A program made the translations under genes and the position numbers. This document shows, piece by piece, positions 44,134 through 53,452 of a stretch of DNA of 64,000 bases. Each line of letters opens with the position of its first letter. The stretch's first letter is position 1. The stretch covers positions 1 through 64,000 of the forward strand of contig JAPSGI010000015.1 in the NCBI GenBank assembly GCA_031177685.1. Reading direction: 5' to 3'. The stretch is from Solirubrobacteraceae bacterium. Its GTDB lineage: Bacteria > Actinomycetota > Thermoleophilia > Solirubrobacterales > Solirubrobacteraceae. The notes below the pieces were generated by a model. The model had not been told where the DNA came from. It searched no databases and saw nothing but the letters and a program-made list of their open reading frames with translations.

Positions 44134-44723
44134 ACGGCCAGACCGGCGGCGGCGGCCAGCGTTCCCACCAGCAGCTCGCGCAGCCGCTCGCGCGGCGGCT
44201 CTCGCCCCGCCTGCAGCCACTGCAGGCAGGCGCCGTCCATGAACCACAGCCAGCCGTGCACGGCGCAGCGCAGGGCGGGCGAGGGCTCGTCGCCGCCGAG
44301 CCCGGCGACGATGCGCTCGGCCGTCTCGTCGCGCACGCGTTGCACGAGCGAGGCGACGTCCGCCAGCGCGCCGGCGCTGTGCAGCAGTCGCGCGTAGCTC
44401 TCGGAGTGCGCCTCGATCCAGCCGAGGTACGCGTCCACGGCGGCGGTGAGTTGCTCGAGCGCCGGCAGGTCGGGGTCGGTGACCGTGAGCGCGCGCAGCT
44501 CTTGCGCCGCCGCCTCCAGCGTGGCGGCGAAGAACGCGCGCTTGCCGGGGAAGTAGTGGTAGAGCAGGCCCTTGGAGATCCCGGCCGCCGCCGCGACCTC
44601 GCTCATCGAGACGTCCTCGTAGCCGCGCTCGGTGAACAGCCGCGCGCCGGTCTCCAGCAGCTGCTGCCGGCGCGCCTCGACTTCCAGCCGGCGAAAGGCG
44701 CGGCGGGTCCGCAGGGACGCCAT
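44130..44723 (-). CDS. TetR-family transcriptional regulator
   Basis: A 197-residue repressor-type protein. The helix-turn-helix is TGARLFTERGYEDVSMSEVAAAAGISKGLLYHYFPGKRAFF near residues 24-64, a classical TetR DNA-binding domain; the rest is the ligand-binding helical bundle. TACACT lies 6 nt before the ATG. It is divergent from the broken DUF2339 gene with a 74-bp gap that contains an imperfect palindrome, so it may regulate itself and that gene. The ligand is unknown. Confidence 0.88.
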   Translation of the reverse strand: MASLRTRRAFRRLEVEARRQQLLETGARLFTERGYEDVSMSEVAAAAGISKGLLYHYFPGKRAFFAATLEAAAQELRALTVTDPDLPALEQLTAAVDAYLGWIEAHSESYARLLHSAGALADVASLVQRVRDETAERIVAGLGGDEPSPALRCAVHGWLWFMDGACLQWLQAGREPPRERLRELLVGTLAAAAGLAV

Positions 44724-44729
44724 GGCGCG

Positions 44730-44735
44730 AGTGTA
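44730..44735 (-). promoter_or_regulatory. -10-like box, leaderless tetR mRNA
   Basis: TACACT on the minus strand, 6 nt before the ATG at 44723. Confidence 0.45.
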
Positions 44736-44740
44736 ACGCC

Positions 44741-44761
44741 TTGTTGACCTTCGGTTAGTAA
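44741..44761. promoter_or_regulatory. Candidate TetR operator
   Basis: TTGTTGACC and GGTTAGTAA flank a 3-nt centre, with six of nine positions symmetrical. It lies just upstream of the tetR -10 box and is much more AT-rich than its surroundings. Confidence 0.4.
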
Positions 44762-44917
44762 GCGCCACGATCCGGTCACGCCGTTCGAGGAGGGACCATG
44801 GAGGAGTCGCGAAGCGGCGAGGCGCAGGCGCTCGCCGACCGCATGGACACGCTGGACGCCCGGCTGGCGAGCGTCGAGCGCCGCGTCAGGGAGCTCAGCC
44901 CGGACTCCCCAAGCGCG

Positions 44918-44956
44918 CTGTGGACTTTCCCGCCTATAGCGCGGATAAGTCCACAG
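44918..44956. repeat. 39-nt palindromic element, copy A
   Basis: Perfect 10-bp arms CTGTGGACTT and AAGTCCACAG flank a centre with CTATAG. The 22 nt at 44923-44944 are identical to 55718-55739. It coincides with the first frame change in the DUF2339 gene. An insertion of length 2 modulo 3, such as 41 bp, would explain the shift. Confidence 0.8.
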
Positions 44957-45710
44957 AGCTCGAGCCACAGCCGCCGGCACCCTTGCTTCCGGTCGCCCCG
45001 GCGCCCCTGCAGACCTGGCGCGTCGAGCTGGAGAACCTCCTCGGCGGCCGGCTGCTCGGGCTCGCCGGCGGCGTCGCCGTGCTGCTGGGCATCGCGTTCT
45101 TCGTGGCCGTGGCGATCGGCCGGGGCTGGATCGACGAGCCGGCGCGCGTGCTGCTCGCGCTCGTCGCCTCGCTGGCCCTCACGGCAGGGGGCGCGCTGCT
45201 GTACGAGCGCCGCGGGCACACGCAGGCGGCACTCGCCATGGCCGGCGCCGGCATCGCGGGGCTCTTCCTCACGCTCAGCGCCGCGACGCAGCTCTACGAA
45301 CTGGTCCCCGCGCCGCTGGCGCTGGCCGGCGCACTCGCCGCGGGGGCGGTGGCCACGGTCCTGTCGGTGCGCTGGGACGCGCGCACGCTCGGCGGCCTGG
45401 GCATCCTGGGCGCGCTGCTGGCGCCCGTGCTCACCGGCGCCGGCTCGGGAGACGTGACGGCGCTGTTCCTGGCGATCGCGCTGGCCGCGGCGGTCGGCGT
45501 GCTGGTGTGGCGCCGCTGGGAGTGGCTGGCGGTCGCCTCCTTCTGCGTGGTGGCGCCGCAGCTCGTCGCGTGGGCCTACGCGGATCCGTCCACGGCCGGG
45601 CTGCTGATCGTGCCGGCGGTGTTCTGGGCCCTGTTCGCCGCCGCCGCCCTCGGCTACGAGCTGCGGGTGCGCGCGGATCGCCCGCGCCCCGCGTCCGTCG
45701 GGCTGATCCT

Positions 45711-45736
45711 CGCCGCCGGCGCGCGCCGCCGGCGTC
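45711..45736 (+). repeat. 13-bp tandem duplication causing a frameshift
   Basis: Two adjacent 13-bp units share their first 11 bases (CGCCGCCGGCG). Deleting one unit restores the DUF2339 reading frame. Confidence 0.75.
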
Positions 45737-47298
45737 GCCTGGGGCGGCCTGGACTACGCCGGCCACCGCGCGCTCGCGGACGCCTTCCTGGCGGCGCTCG
45801 CGCTGGCGCACCTCGGCCTCGGCCTCGCCGCCGTGCGCTGCGGCCGCGTCGCGCGCGCGTTCGGGCTGGTGCTGATCGCCGGCGCGGTCGCGCTCGGCGA
45901 CATCGCCTTCGGACTCGTCTTCTCCGGGCCGGTGCAGGCGGCCGGCTGGGCGCTGAGCGCCGTCCTGATCGCCGGGCTGCGCCGGTTCGCGGGGGAGGAT
46001 CGCGACCTGCTGCGCCTCGGCCTCGGCGCGCAGCTGGCGCTCGCGGCGGTCCACGCCGTGGCGATCGACGCCACGCCGGGCGCGCTGGTCGCGGGCGGCG
46101 GGAACCTGCCGACCGCGGTGGCCGCGCTCGCGACGCTGGCCCTCGCCGCCTTCGCGTGCGCGCGCCTGAACCAGGACCGCGCGGCGGTCCGCATCGCGCT
46201 GGACGCCGTGGCGCTGACGGCCGTCGCGTACCTGACCGCCTTCGCGCTCGACGGCGCGGCGCTCGTGACGGCGTGGGCAATGCAGGCCGTCGCGCTGGGG
46301 CAGGTCGCCCGCCGCCAGCGCGACGAGGTGGCGGCCTACGGGTCGCTGGGGTTCCTCGCCCTCGCGACGGGGTACCTGCTCGCGTTCGACGTTTCGCCCG
46401 GCGCCGCGTTCGACGCGCCGGCGGCGCCGGGAGACGCGTTGCTCGCCGTCGTCGCGGTCGCCGCCGCGGCGTTCGCGCGCGCCCGCCAGCTGCCGGGCTC
46501 CGTCACGGCCCTCGCCGCCGATGCCCTCGCCGCGCTGATGGTCGCGTACGGCACCGCGGTCGCGCTCGCCGGCCCCGAGCTCGCGATCGCCTGGGCCGCG
46601 CAGGCCGCCGCCCTCGTCTCCCTCGCCGCCCGCCTGCGGGGAGCGCCGGCGCCGAGCGCGGTCGCCCGGGGCGACGACTCGGTACCCGAGCCACACGCCG
46701 TCGCCTTCCTCGCGGCGCTCGGCTTCGCCGCCCTCGCTGCCCTCCACGTGCTCGCGTTCGAGGCGCCACCCGGCGCGCTGGTCGAGGGCGTCGACGGGCT
46801 GACGGGTGCGGCCGGGGCGCTGCTGGCGATCGCGGCCACGGGGCTCGCCACGGCGCGGCTGGGGCCCGAGGCGCGCTGGCGCACCGCCGGCGCCGTGGCG
46901 GGGGCGGGCGCGCTGGTCTACCTCGGTTCGGTGGCCATCGTGACGGCGTTCCAGCCCGACGCCCTCTCCTTCCATCCGGGCCTCGCCGGACTGGAGGTGC
47001 GCCAGGAGGGCCAGGTGCTGCTCAGCGCCTTCTGGGGTCTCGTGGGACTGGCGGCGCTGATCGCGGGTCTGGTGCTGCAGCGCGCGCCGGCGCGGATCGC
47101 CGGGCTAGGGCTGCTCGTCCTGGCCCTCGCCAAGGTGTTCGCGTTCGACCTGGCGTCGCTGGACTCCATCTACCGCGTCCTGTCCCTGGTGGGCATCGGC
47201 CTCGTCCTGCTGGCCGGCGCCTTTGCCTGGCAGCGGCTGCGTCCGGGCCCGCCTCCCGCGGCGGTCACATAAACCGAACCGAACACCGCGCGACCGGC

Positions 47299-47304
47299 TA
47301 GTGT
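47299..47304 (+). promoter_or_regulatory. -10-like box, LamG-protein gene
   Basis: TAGTGT, 6 nt before the ATG at 47311; the GGAGG in between touches the ATG and is too close to serve as a ribosome site. Confidence 0.4.
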
Positions 47305-47310
47305 CGGAGG

Positions 47311-50300
47311 ATGGAGCGGGCGTGGAGGGGCGTCGCCGTGCTGGCGCTGGTCGTCGCGGCCTCCGTGGGCGTGCCCGGAGCGCATGCCGACCACGCCGGT
47401 CCGCTCGCCGGGCAGTGGCACCTCGAGGAGCGCTACTCGGTCGGGGACGGCGGCAGCGGCGGCACACCGGACAGCTCCGGCCACGGCAACGACGTCGTCG
47501 GGTACGGCGCCGGGACGCCGAACGTCGCGGGCCGCTTCGGCAACGCGTTCGACTTCTCGGGCACCAGCGTGGGGTGGAACTCCGGCGAAGCCGCCCCGGC
47601 CCTGGAGTCGCAGACCGTCACGCTGCTCGCCTGGGTCAAGGCGACGAATCCCGGCCCGTCGCGCTACATCGCGAGCAAGGGCTCCGGAGGCTGCGCGCCG
47701 GCCTCGTACGGGATGTATACCGGCCCCTTCGGCAGCGGCCTGTACTTCTACGCCTACGACGGGACGAACGGCTGGCACTCCCCCGACGCCGGGTCGGCCC
47801 CGTGGGACGGCAACTGGCACATGGTCGCCGGCACCTTCGACGGCTCCCGGGTGCGGCTGTACGTGGATGGCGTCCAGGTGGGCGACGGAACGGCCGCGTC
47901 CGGTCCCATCAAGTACGACCTGGCCAAGCGCGCCTTCACCGTGGGCGGCTACGAGGACGCCGCCTCGTGCTCGGTCCCGACGAACTTCCCGGGCGCGATC
48001 GACGAGCCCCGCGTCTACAACCGCGCCTTGAGCGCAACCGAGATCGCCCGCCTGGCCGCGCACCCGGGGCCGGACCCGCCGGTGCTCGTGCCCGACGGTG
48101 CGGGCGGTGGCGCCGGGGGCGGCCCCGGCAGCGGCGGCGACAGCGTGAGCCAGCCGCCGCGCGTGACGGCGCTGGCTGCGGCCCGGCCGGTTCGCCTTGG
48201 CCGGGCGTCGGTCCTCACCGCCCAGGTGCAGGGCCCGGCGCACCGGCTCGAGTGGAACCTGCGCGGGGACTCCCGGCCGGAGGTCGTGAGCTCGGCCGGC
48301 CAGACCGGGCTGCGGCTGCGCCTGCGTCCCGGCCCCAACAGGGTCGAGGTCCGCGCCGTCGGTCCCGCCGGCGCCGGGCCGCCGCTGGCGCAGACCCTCA
48401 CCGGTCCGCGCGCGCTCACGCGGGGTCTCGCCGGACGCGTGCAGAAGAAGCTCGTGCAGGCGCCCCCGGTGTTCGCCGCCGGCCCGTCGGACGTGCTCTC
48501 GGGGATCAGGACCAACTTCGCCGCAAACGTCTGCGTCTCCATTCCGACCACGATGCGCGCGGGAGCCCTGGAGGTGAGGGGCTGCCTCGTGCCGATCGAG
48601 TCGCTGGACGACATCCCGGCGCCCGAGCGCGGGATCGTGGAGCGCCTGGCCCGCCAGCTCGGCATCTCCACCGCGGCCGCCCCGCTCGAGCGCGCGATCG
48701 ACCTCACCGACGCCTACCGGGCGATCGGCTCGGTCACGGTCAACGGCGTGAAGCTGACGCCCGAGGACGGCGCCTCGATCGTCCTCTACCCGCAGGCCAA
48801 CGCGATCGCCAGCTCCGACGCCCGGCTGCGCATCGGCGACCTGCGGCTGGGCGGACGGCGCGACTTCGTGCTCGACACCGCCCAGCGGGCCGGGCAGATC
48901 GCCCTCGGCTCGTTCCCCCGCCTCCCTGGCGGGCTCACCAAGCTCGGTGGGTTCCCACTGGTGGGCAACGTCGACGTCAAGCTGCGCGCGGAGCCCGGAG
49001 CTCCGGCCGAGGCGCTGATCGACGCGCGGCTGAAGCTGCCGGAGTTCCTGCAGCGCGGCGGTGTGAGCTTCGAGAGCGTTGTCCGGCTGCGCGCCACCAA
49101 CGCCGAGGGGCTCGTCGTGGACAACATGACGGTGGGCCCGCTGGACGCGGAGCTGGGCGGCCTGTCGCTGCAGAGGGTGCGACTCGACTACACGCGCGCG
49201 GGGCAGGAGTGGCGTGGCCAGGGCAAGGCGTGTCTGGTGAGCGGGGCGTGCCTGGACATGATCCCGCCCAACGGCGGCGTGGTCATCCGCAACGGGGCGC
49301 TGAACTTCGCGGGCGCGACGCTCGGCTTCCCGCCCCCGGGCGTGCCGCTGTTCCCGGGCCTCGCGCTGGAGCGCATCGGGTTCGGCTTCGGGCTCGACCC
49401 CACGCGGTTCGTGGGCAACGCGCGCGTCACCGCGCTGAAGATCTACGCGATCGACGGACGCCTGCTGATGGCGTTCCCCAGCGACCGCGTGCCCTACGTG
49501 TTCAACCGCGACGAGGTGGGGGGCAGCTTCCCGACCCACTTCTACGGTCGCGTCCACACGCGGCCCACGGTCGCGATCAGCGCCGACGCGTTCCTCAAGG
49601 CGCCGGTCGTGGGCGACGTCAAGCTGGGCAACGGCTACTTCCTCTACGAGTATCCCGGCTACGTCGCGTTCGGCGGCAGCGCCGACCAGGGGATCGCGGG
49701 CGTGATCAGCGTCCACGGCTCGATCGCCGGCGAGTTCAACGCATCCAACGGGCGCTACAACCTCGGCGGGCGCGTGCGCGGCTGCCTGGTGGACGTCATC
49801 TGCCGCGGCGCGACCGGCGTGCTGTCCAGCCGCGGCGTGGGCGTGTGCCTGGAGGTCGGGCCGGTGAACGTCGGCGGCGGCGTCGTCTACAGCCCGTTCG
49901 CGGTCAAGATCTGGCCGCTGGACGGCTGCCGCTGGTCGCGCTTCGCCGAGTTCAACGTGCGCGGCGCGCGCGCGGGCGGCCCGCAGGAGATCCGGATCGG
50001 CCCCGGCGACCGCAGCCGGGCGATCGAGCTGAAGGGCGCCGAGGCGCCGCGGGTCCGCGTCACGGGACCCGGCGGGCAGGCGCTGGAGACGCCGGCCGGG
50101 TCGGGGCTCGTGACGCGGGGCGCACTGCGGATCGTGCGCTCGGAGAGGGCGCGGATCACCGCCGTGGGGCTGCAGGACCCGCGGCCCGGCACCTACCGGA
50201 TCGAGCCGCTCGCCGGCGCCGCGGCGCCCCGCACGATCGCGCAGGCCGTCGACCCGCGACCGGCGCGGGCACGGGCCCGGGTGCGCGGTCGCGGCGCCCG

Positions 50301-50856
50301 GCGCACGCTGGCCTACCGGGTGGACCGCCGCGCGAACCAGCGGGTGACGTTCGTGGAGGTCACGGCCGGCGGGACCGAGCGCACGATCGGCGCCGTGGAC
50401 GGTGGCGGGCGCGGGCGGCTGGCCTTCGCCCCCGCGCCGGGGCGCGGGACGAGCCGCGTCGAGGCTCGCTTCGAGCTGGACCGCCTGCCGGCCGAGCGCG
50501 TGGTGGTGGCGCGGTTCCGGCCCGCGCCGCCGCGCCTGGGCCGTCCGGCGCGGGTGCGGGTCCGCCGCGCGAAGAGCAGCCTGCGGGTGACGTGGCGGCG
50601 CGTGCCCGGAGCCACGCGCTACCACGTGGTGGCGACCCCGCGGGGCGGCGCGCAGCGGATCGCCGTCACCCGCGCGCCGCGCGCCACGCTGCGCGGCGTC
50701 GCCCCGTCCAGCCCGGGCGTCGTGAGCGTCCGCGCGCTCGACGCGCTGCGGCGCGGGCGCCCGGCCCGCGCGCGCTTCCGCGCCGCCGTCCGGCGCGCCA
50801 ACCGCCTCGCGCCGCTGCCGCGCTGCCGCAGGCGCGCGCGCCTGCGCTGCCGCTAG
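47311..50856 (+). CDS. Large secreted LamG/concanavalin-like domain protein
   Basis: An 1181-residue protein with a signal peptide (VAVLALVVAASVGVPGAHA). Residues about 30-250 are a LamG-type lectin domain: QWHLEE, DSSGHGNDVV, WVKATNPGPSRYIASKG, DGNWHMVAGTFDGSRVRLYVDG and IDEPRVYNRALSATEIA. A Gly/Pro linker follows. Residues about 390-890 are unlike any family I recognise and contain several Cys pairs (GKACLVSGACLDM; GCLVDVICRG). The C-terminal 250 residues are Arg-rich with a fibronectin III-like piece (SLRVTWRRVPGATRYHVVA). It sits inside the dcw cluster. An extracellular carbohydrate-binding role is inferred. Confidence 0.8.
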   Translation: MERAWRGVAVLALVVAASVGVPGAHADHAGPLAGQWHLEERYSVGDGGSGGTPDSSGHGNDVVGYGAGTPNVAGRFGNAFDFSGTSVGWNSGEAAPALESQTVTLLAWVKATNPGPSRYIASKGSGGCAPASYGMYTGPFGSGLYFYAYDGTNGWHSPDAGSAPWDGNWHMVAGTFDGSRVRLYVDGVQVGDGTAASGPIKYDLAKRAFTVGGYEDAASCSVPTNFPGAIDEPRVYNRALSATEIARLAAHPGPDPPVLVPDGAGGGAGGGPGSGGDSVSQPPRVTALAAARPVRLGRASVLTAQVQGPAHRLEWNLRGDSRPEVVSSAGQTGLRLRLRPGPNRVEVRAVGPAGAGPPLAQTLTGPRALTRGLAGRVQKKLVQAPPVFAAGPSDVLSGIRTNFAANVCVSIPTTMRAGALEVRGCLVPIESLDDIPAPERGIVERLARQLGISTAAAPLERAIDLTDAYRAIGSVTVNGVKLTPEDGASIVLYPQANAIASSDARLRIGDLRLGGRRDFVLDTAQRAGQIALGSFPRLPGGLTKLGGFPLVGNVDVKLRAEPGAPAEALIDARLKLPEFLQRGGVSFESVVRLRATNAEGLVVDNMTVGPLDAELGGLSLQRVRLDYTRAGQEWRGQGKACLVSGACLDMIPPNGGVVIRNGALNFAGATLGFPPPGVPLFPGLALERIGFGFGLDPTRFVGNARVTALKIYAIDGRLLMAFPSDRVPYVFNRDEVGGSFPTHFYGRVHTRPTVAISADAFLKAPVVGDVKLGNGYFLYEYPGYVAFGGSADQGIAGVISVHGSIAGEFNASNGRYNLGGRVRGCLVDVICRGATGVLSSRGVGVCLEVGPVNVGGGVVYSPFAVKIWPLDGCRWSRFAEFNVRGARAGGPQEIRIGPGDRSRAIELKGAEAPRVRVTGPGGQALETPAGSGLVTRGALRIVRSERARITAVGLQDPRPGTYRIEPLAGAAAPRTIAQAVDPRPARARARVRGRGARRTLAYRVDRRANQRVTFVEVTAGGTERTIGAVDGGGRGRLAFAPAPGRGTSRVEARFELDRLPAERVVVARFRPAPPRLGRPARVRVRRAKSSLRVTWRRVPGATRYHVVATPRGGAQRIAVTRAPRATLRGVAPSSPGVVSVRALDALRRGRPARARFRAAVRRANRLAPLPRCRRRARLRCR

Positions 50857-50890
50857 CCGCTCCGTCCCGTCGCCCTGGCACGCTCACGGC

Positions 50891-52219
50891 GTGAAGCCGC
50901 GTCCCGACCTGCCCGGCGGTCCCTACCTCGTCGTCGGCCTGGCCCGCTCCGGGGAGGCCGCCGCGCGCGCGCTGTGGGCGCGCGGCGAGGAGGTGATCGG
51001 CGTCGACGCGGGCGCGCCGGCGCAGGCGGGCAGGCTCCGCGACGCGGGCGTCGAAGTGCATTTGAACACGCCGGGCGGCGACCTGGTGACCCGTGCCCGG
51101 ACGCTCGTCAAGAGCCCCGGGGTTCCGGCGGACGCGCCGGTCGTCACGGCGGCCCGCGCGCGCGGGCTGGCGGTGATCGGGGAGCTCGAGCTGGCGTGGC
51201 GGCTGATCCCCAACGAATTCGTGGCGGTGACCGGGACCAACGGAAAGACGACGACGACGGAGCTGCTCGGGCACATCCACCGCGAGGCGGGGCTGCCCGT
51301 GGCCGTCGCCGGCAACGTCGGGACGCCCGCCTCGTCGCTGGCCGCCGGCCTGGACCCGGCGGCCACGGTGGTGTGCGAGGCCTCGTCCTTCCAGCTCGAG
51401 GACACCGAGGCGTTCAGCCCCGAGGCCGCCGTGCTCCTGAACGTGTCCGAGGACCACCTGGACCGCCACGGCACGTTCGACGCCTACCTCGCGGCCAAGC
51501 TCCAGGCCTTCGCGCGGCAGGGCAACGACGACCTCGCGGTGCTGCCGGACGACCTGCCGCTGGAGGACGCGGGCGGCTGCGCCCGGCGCGTGTGCTTCGG
51601 CGAGACCGCCGCCGCCGAGCTGGCCCACCGCGCCGGCCAGCTGTGGTGGGCCGACGAGCCGCTGCTGCCGGCCTCGGAGATCCGCATCCGCGGTCCGCAC
51701 AACCGGCGCAACGCGATGGCGGCCGCCGCCGTGGCGCTCGCGCGCGGCGTGGACCCGGACGCGGTGCGCGCCGGACTGCGCAGCTTCCCCGGCGTCCCGC
51801 ATCGGCTGGAGGAGGTGGCCGAGGACCACGGGGTGCTGTTCGTCAACGACTCCAAGGCGACCAACGTGGCGTCCACGCTCGTGGCGCTGCGCTCCTTCGA
51901 GGAGGGCGCCATTCACCTGATCCTCGGCGGTCGCGCCGAGGGCAGCGGGTTCGACGAGCTGCGCGAGCCCGTGGCGCAGCGCTGCGCCGCCGTCTACCTG
52001 ATCGGCGAGGCGGCCGAGGCGATCGGCGCGGCGCTGTCCGGCGTCGACGTGCCGCTGCGCCGCTGCGGGGACCTGGACGCCGCGGTCGCCGCCGCGCGCG
52101 CCGCCGCGCGCCCCGGCGACGTCGTGCTGCTGTCGCCCGCCTGCACGTCGTTCGACCAGTTCGCCGACTTCGAGGCGCGCGGCGAGCGCTTCGGCGCGCT
52201 GGCCCGGGGGGAGGCGTAG
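50891..52219 (+). CDS. murD: UDP-MurNAc-L-alanine:D-glutamate ligase (MurD)
   Basis: Adds D-Glu to UDP-MurNAc-L-Ala. The 442-residue Mur ligase has an N-terminal Rossmann stretch (YLVVGLARSGEAAARAL), the ATP loop VTGTNGKTTTTELLGH near residue 115, VCEASSFQLEDTEAF, LNVSEDHLDRHGTF, and FVNDSKATNVASTL in the C-terminal domain, all MurD marks. GTG start at 50891; CACGCT six bases upstream is a one-mismatch -10. It restarts the dcw cluster after the accessory block, and ftsW begins on the next base after its stop. Confidence 0.95.
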   Translation: MKPRPDLPGGPYLVVGLARSGEAAARALWARGEEVIGVDAGAPAQAGRLRDAGVEVHLNTPGGDLVTRARTLVKSPGVPADAPVVTAARARGLAVIGELELAWRLIPNEFVAVTGTNGKTTTTELLGHIHREAGLPVAVAGNVGTPASSLAAGLDPAATVVCEASSFQLEDTEAFSPEAAVLLNVSEDHLDRHGTFDAYLAAKLQAFARQGNDDLAVLPDDLPLEDAGGCARRVCFGETAAAELAHRAGQLWWADEPLLPASEIRIRGPHNRRNAMAAAAVALARGVDPDAVRAGLRSFPGVPHRLEEVAEDHGVLFVNDSKATNVASTLVALRSFEEGAIHLILGGRAEGSGFDELREPVAQRCAAVYLIGEAAEAIGAALSGVDVPLRRCGDLDAAVAAARAAARPGDVVLLSPACTSFDQFADFEARGERFGALARGEA

Positions 52220-53452
52220 GTGCCGCGCTCCGGGCGCGCCGCACGGAAGCCGCCGCCGCTCGAGCACGGCATCCTGCTGACCGCGACCCTGTGCCTGCTG
52301 GCCGGCGGGGCGGTGATGGTCTACAGCGCGTCCTCGGCGCGCGACCTGCTGGCCGGCGGGGGCGACGGCACGTCGTACCTCGTCCGCTACGCGATCTACG
52401 GCTCGCTCGGGCTGCTGGCCATGCGCTTCCTCTCGCGCCACGGGCTGGAGGCGGCGCGCCGGGCGACGCCGGTGATCCTGCTGGTGGCCTTCGGGGGGCT
52501 GATCGCCGTGATGCTGCCGGGGATCGGCGTGGAGGTGAACGGGGCGCGGCGCTGGATCGGCGCCGGGCCGATCCAGTTCCAGCCGTCGGAGCTGATGAAG
52601 CTGGCGCTCGTGCTGTACGCGGTCCAGCTGCTGGCCGCCCAGCCGCGGCGCGTGCGCAGCCTGAAGGGCATCCTCAATCCGCTGCTGGTCATCGCCGCCG
52701 CCGCGTGCGCGCTGGTCGCCGTGCAGCCCGACCTCGGCACCGCGCTGGTGATCGCGTTCACGATGGGCGCGCTGCTGGTCGCCGCCGGGGTGCCGCTGCG
52801 CTACCTGGCGCTCATCGCGGGCGTGGCGGCGTTCGTGGTCGTCGTGTTCGCGCTGATGGAGCCCTACCGCCGGGCCCGGCTGACCGCGTTCCTGAACCCG
52901 TGGGCGGACGCCAGCGGGACCGGTTTCCAATCCGTCCAGGGACAGATCGCGCTGGGCTCGGGCGGGCTGCTGGGCCAGGGGCTCGGCCAGTCCGTGCAGA
53001 AGGTCTTCTACCTGCCCGAGGCGCACACCGACTTCGTGCTGGCCGTGGTGGGCGAGGAGCTCGGCGTCGCGGGGATCCTCGGCCTGCTGTTCCTGTACGG
53101 GATGATCGCCTTCGCGGGACTGCGCGTGGCGCGGGCGGCCCGCACGGCGTACGAGCAGCTCCTGGCGGCCGGGATCACGTCGCTGATCCTGTGCCAGGCG
53201 GCGCTGAACACGTTCACCGTCCTGGGCCTCGCGCCGCTGACCGGGGTGCCGCTGCCCTTCATCTCGTACGGTTCGAGCAACCTCCTCGTGCTGCTGGCCG
53301 GGATGGGGCTGCTGCTCAACGTGGCCGCCGGAGGCCAGGCCAAGCTGCGCGCGGTACCCACCAAGGATGCCGACTCGAGTCGTGATCGCCGCCGGCGGGA
53401 CAGCCGGCCACGTCGTGCCCGCGCTGGCGGTCGCCGACGCGCTGCGGGCTGA
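52220..53452 (+). CDS. ftsW: Septal SEDS glycosyltransferase FtsW
   Basis: Polymerises lipid II at the septum with FtsI. The 410-residue SEDS protein has about ten helices, VNGARRWIGAGPIQFQPSELMKLAL, the catalytic-type Asp in VQPDLGTALVIAF, FYLPEAHTDFVLAVVGEELG and PLPFISYGSSNLLVLLAGMG. GTG start directly abuts the murD stop. The last 28 residues (Arg-rich) come from an 86-bp out-of-frame overlap with murG, which is unusually long. Confidence 0.95.
   Translation: MPRSGRAARKPPPLEHGILLTATLCLLAGGAVMVYSASSARDLLAGGGDGTSYLVRYAIYGSLGLLAMRFLSRHGLEAARRATPVILLVAFGGLIAVMLPGIGVEVNGARRWIGAGPIQFQPSELMKLALVLYAVQLLAAQPRRVRSLKGILNPLLVIAAAACALVAVQPDLGTALVIAFTMGALLVAAGVPLRYLALIAGVAAFVVVVFALMEPYRRARLTAFLNPWADASGTGFQSVQGQIALGSGGLLGQGLGQSVQKVFYLPEAHTDFVLAVVGEELGVAGILGLLFLYGMIAFAGLRVARAARTAYEQLLAAGITSLILCQAALNTFTVLGLAPLTGVPLPFISYGSSNLLVLLAGMGLLLNVAAGGQAKLRAVPTKDADSSRDRRRRDSRPRRARAGGRRRAAG

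Larger units (their letters stand above)
44798..47272 (+). pseudogene. DUF2339 membrane protein gene broken by two frame changes
   Basis: The gene starts at ATG 44798 after a strong GAGGAGGG site. The first 40 residues are a coiled coil (LADRMDTLDARLASVERRV). At about 44918-44956, where the palindromic element lies, sensible coding moves to another frame (LENLLGGRLLGLAGGVAVLLG and many helices). At about 45711-45736 a 13-bp tandem duplication moves it back; removing 13 bp gives LILAAGVAWGGLDYAG without a break. The final part to 47272 is again membrane helices. A GTG at 44920 could still start the middle portion. The family (DUF2339) has many transmembrane helices and no known function. Sequencing error at the second site cannot be excluded. 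Confidence 0.75.

Noticed and set aside
45507-45875. Alternative open frames inside the DUF2339 gene
   Set aside because: They are out of frame with the membrane-helix coding on both sides and are Arg/Ala-rich.
43843-50856. Prophage or integrative element in the dcw cluster
   Set aside because: No integrase, transposase, tRNA or flanking direct repeats were seen; the block is only accessory genes.
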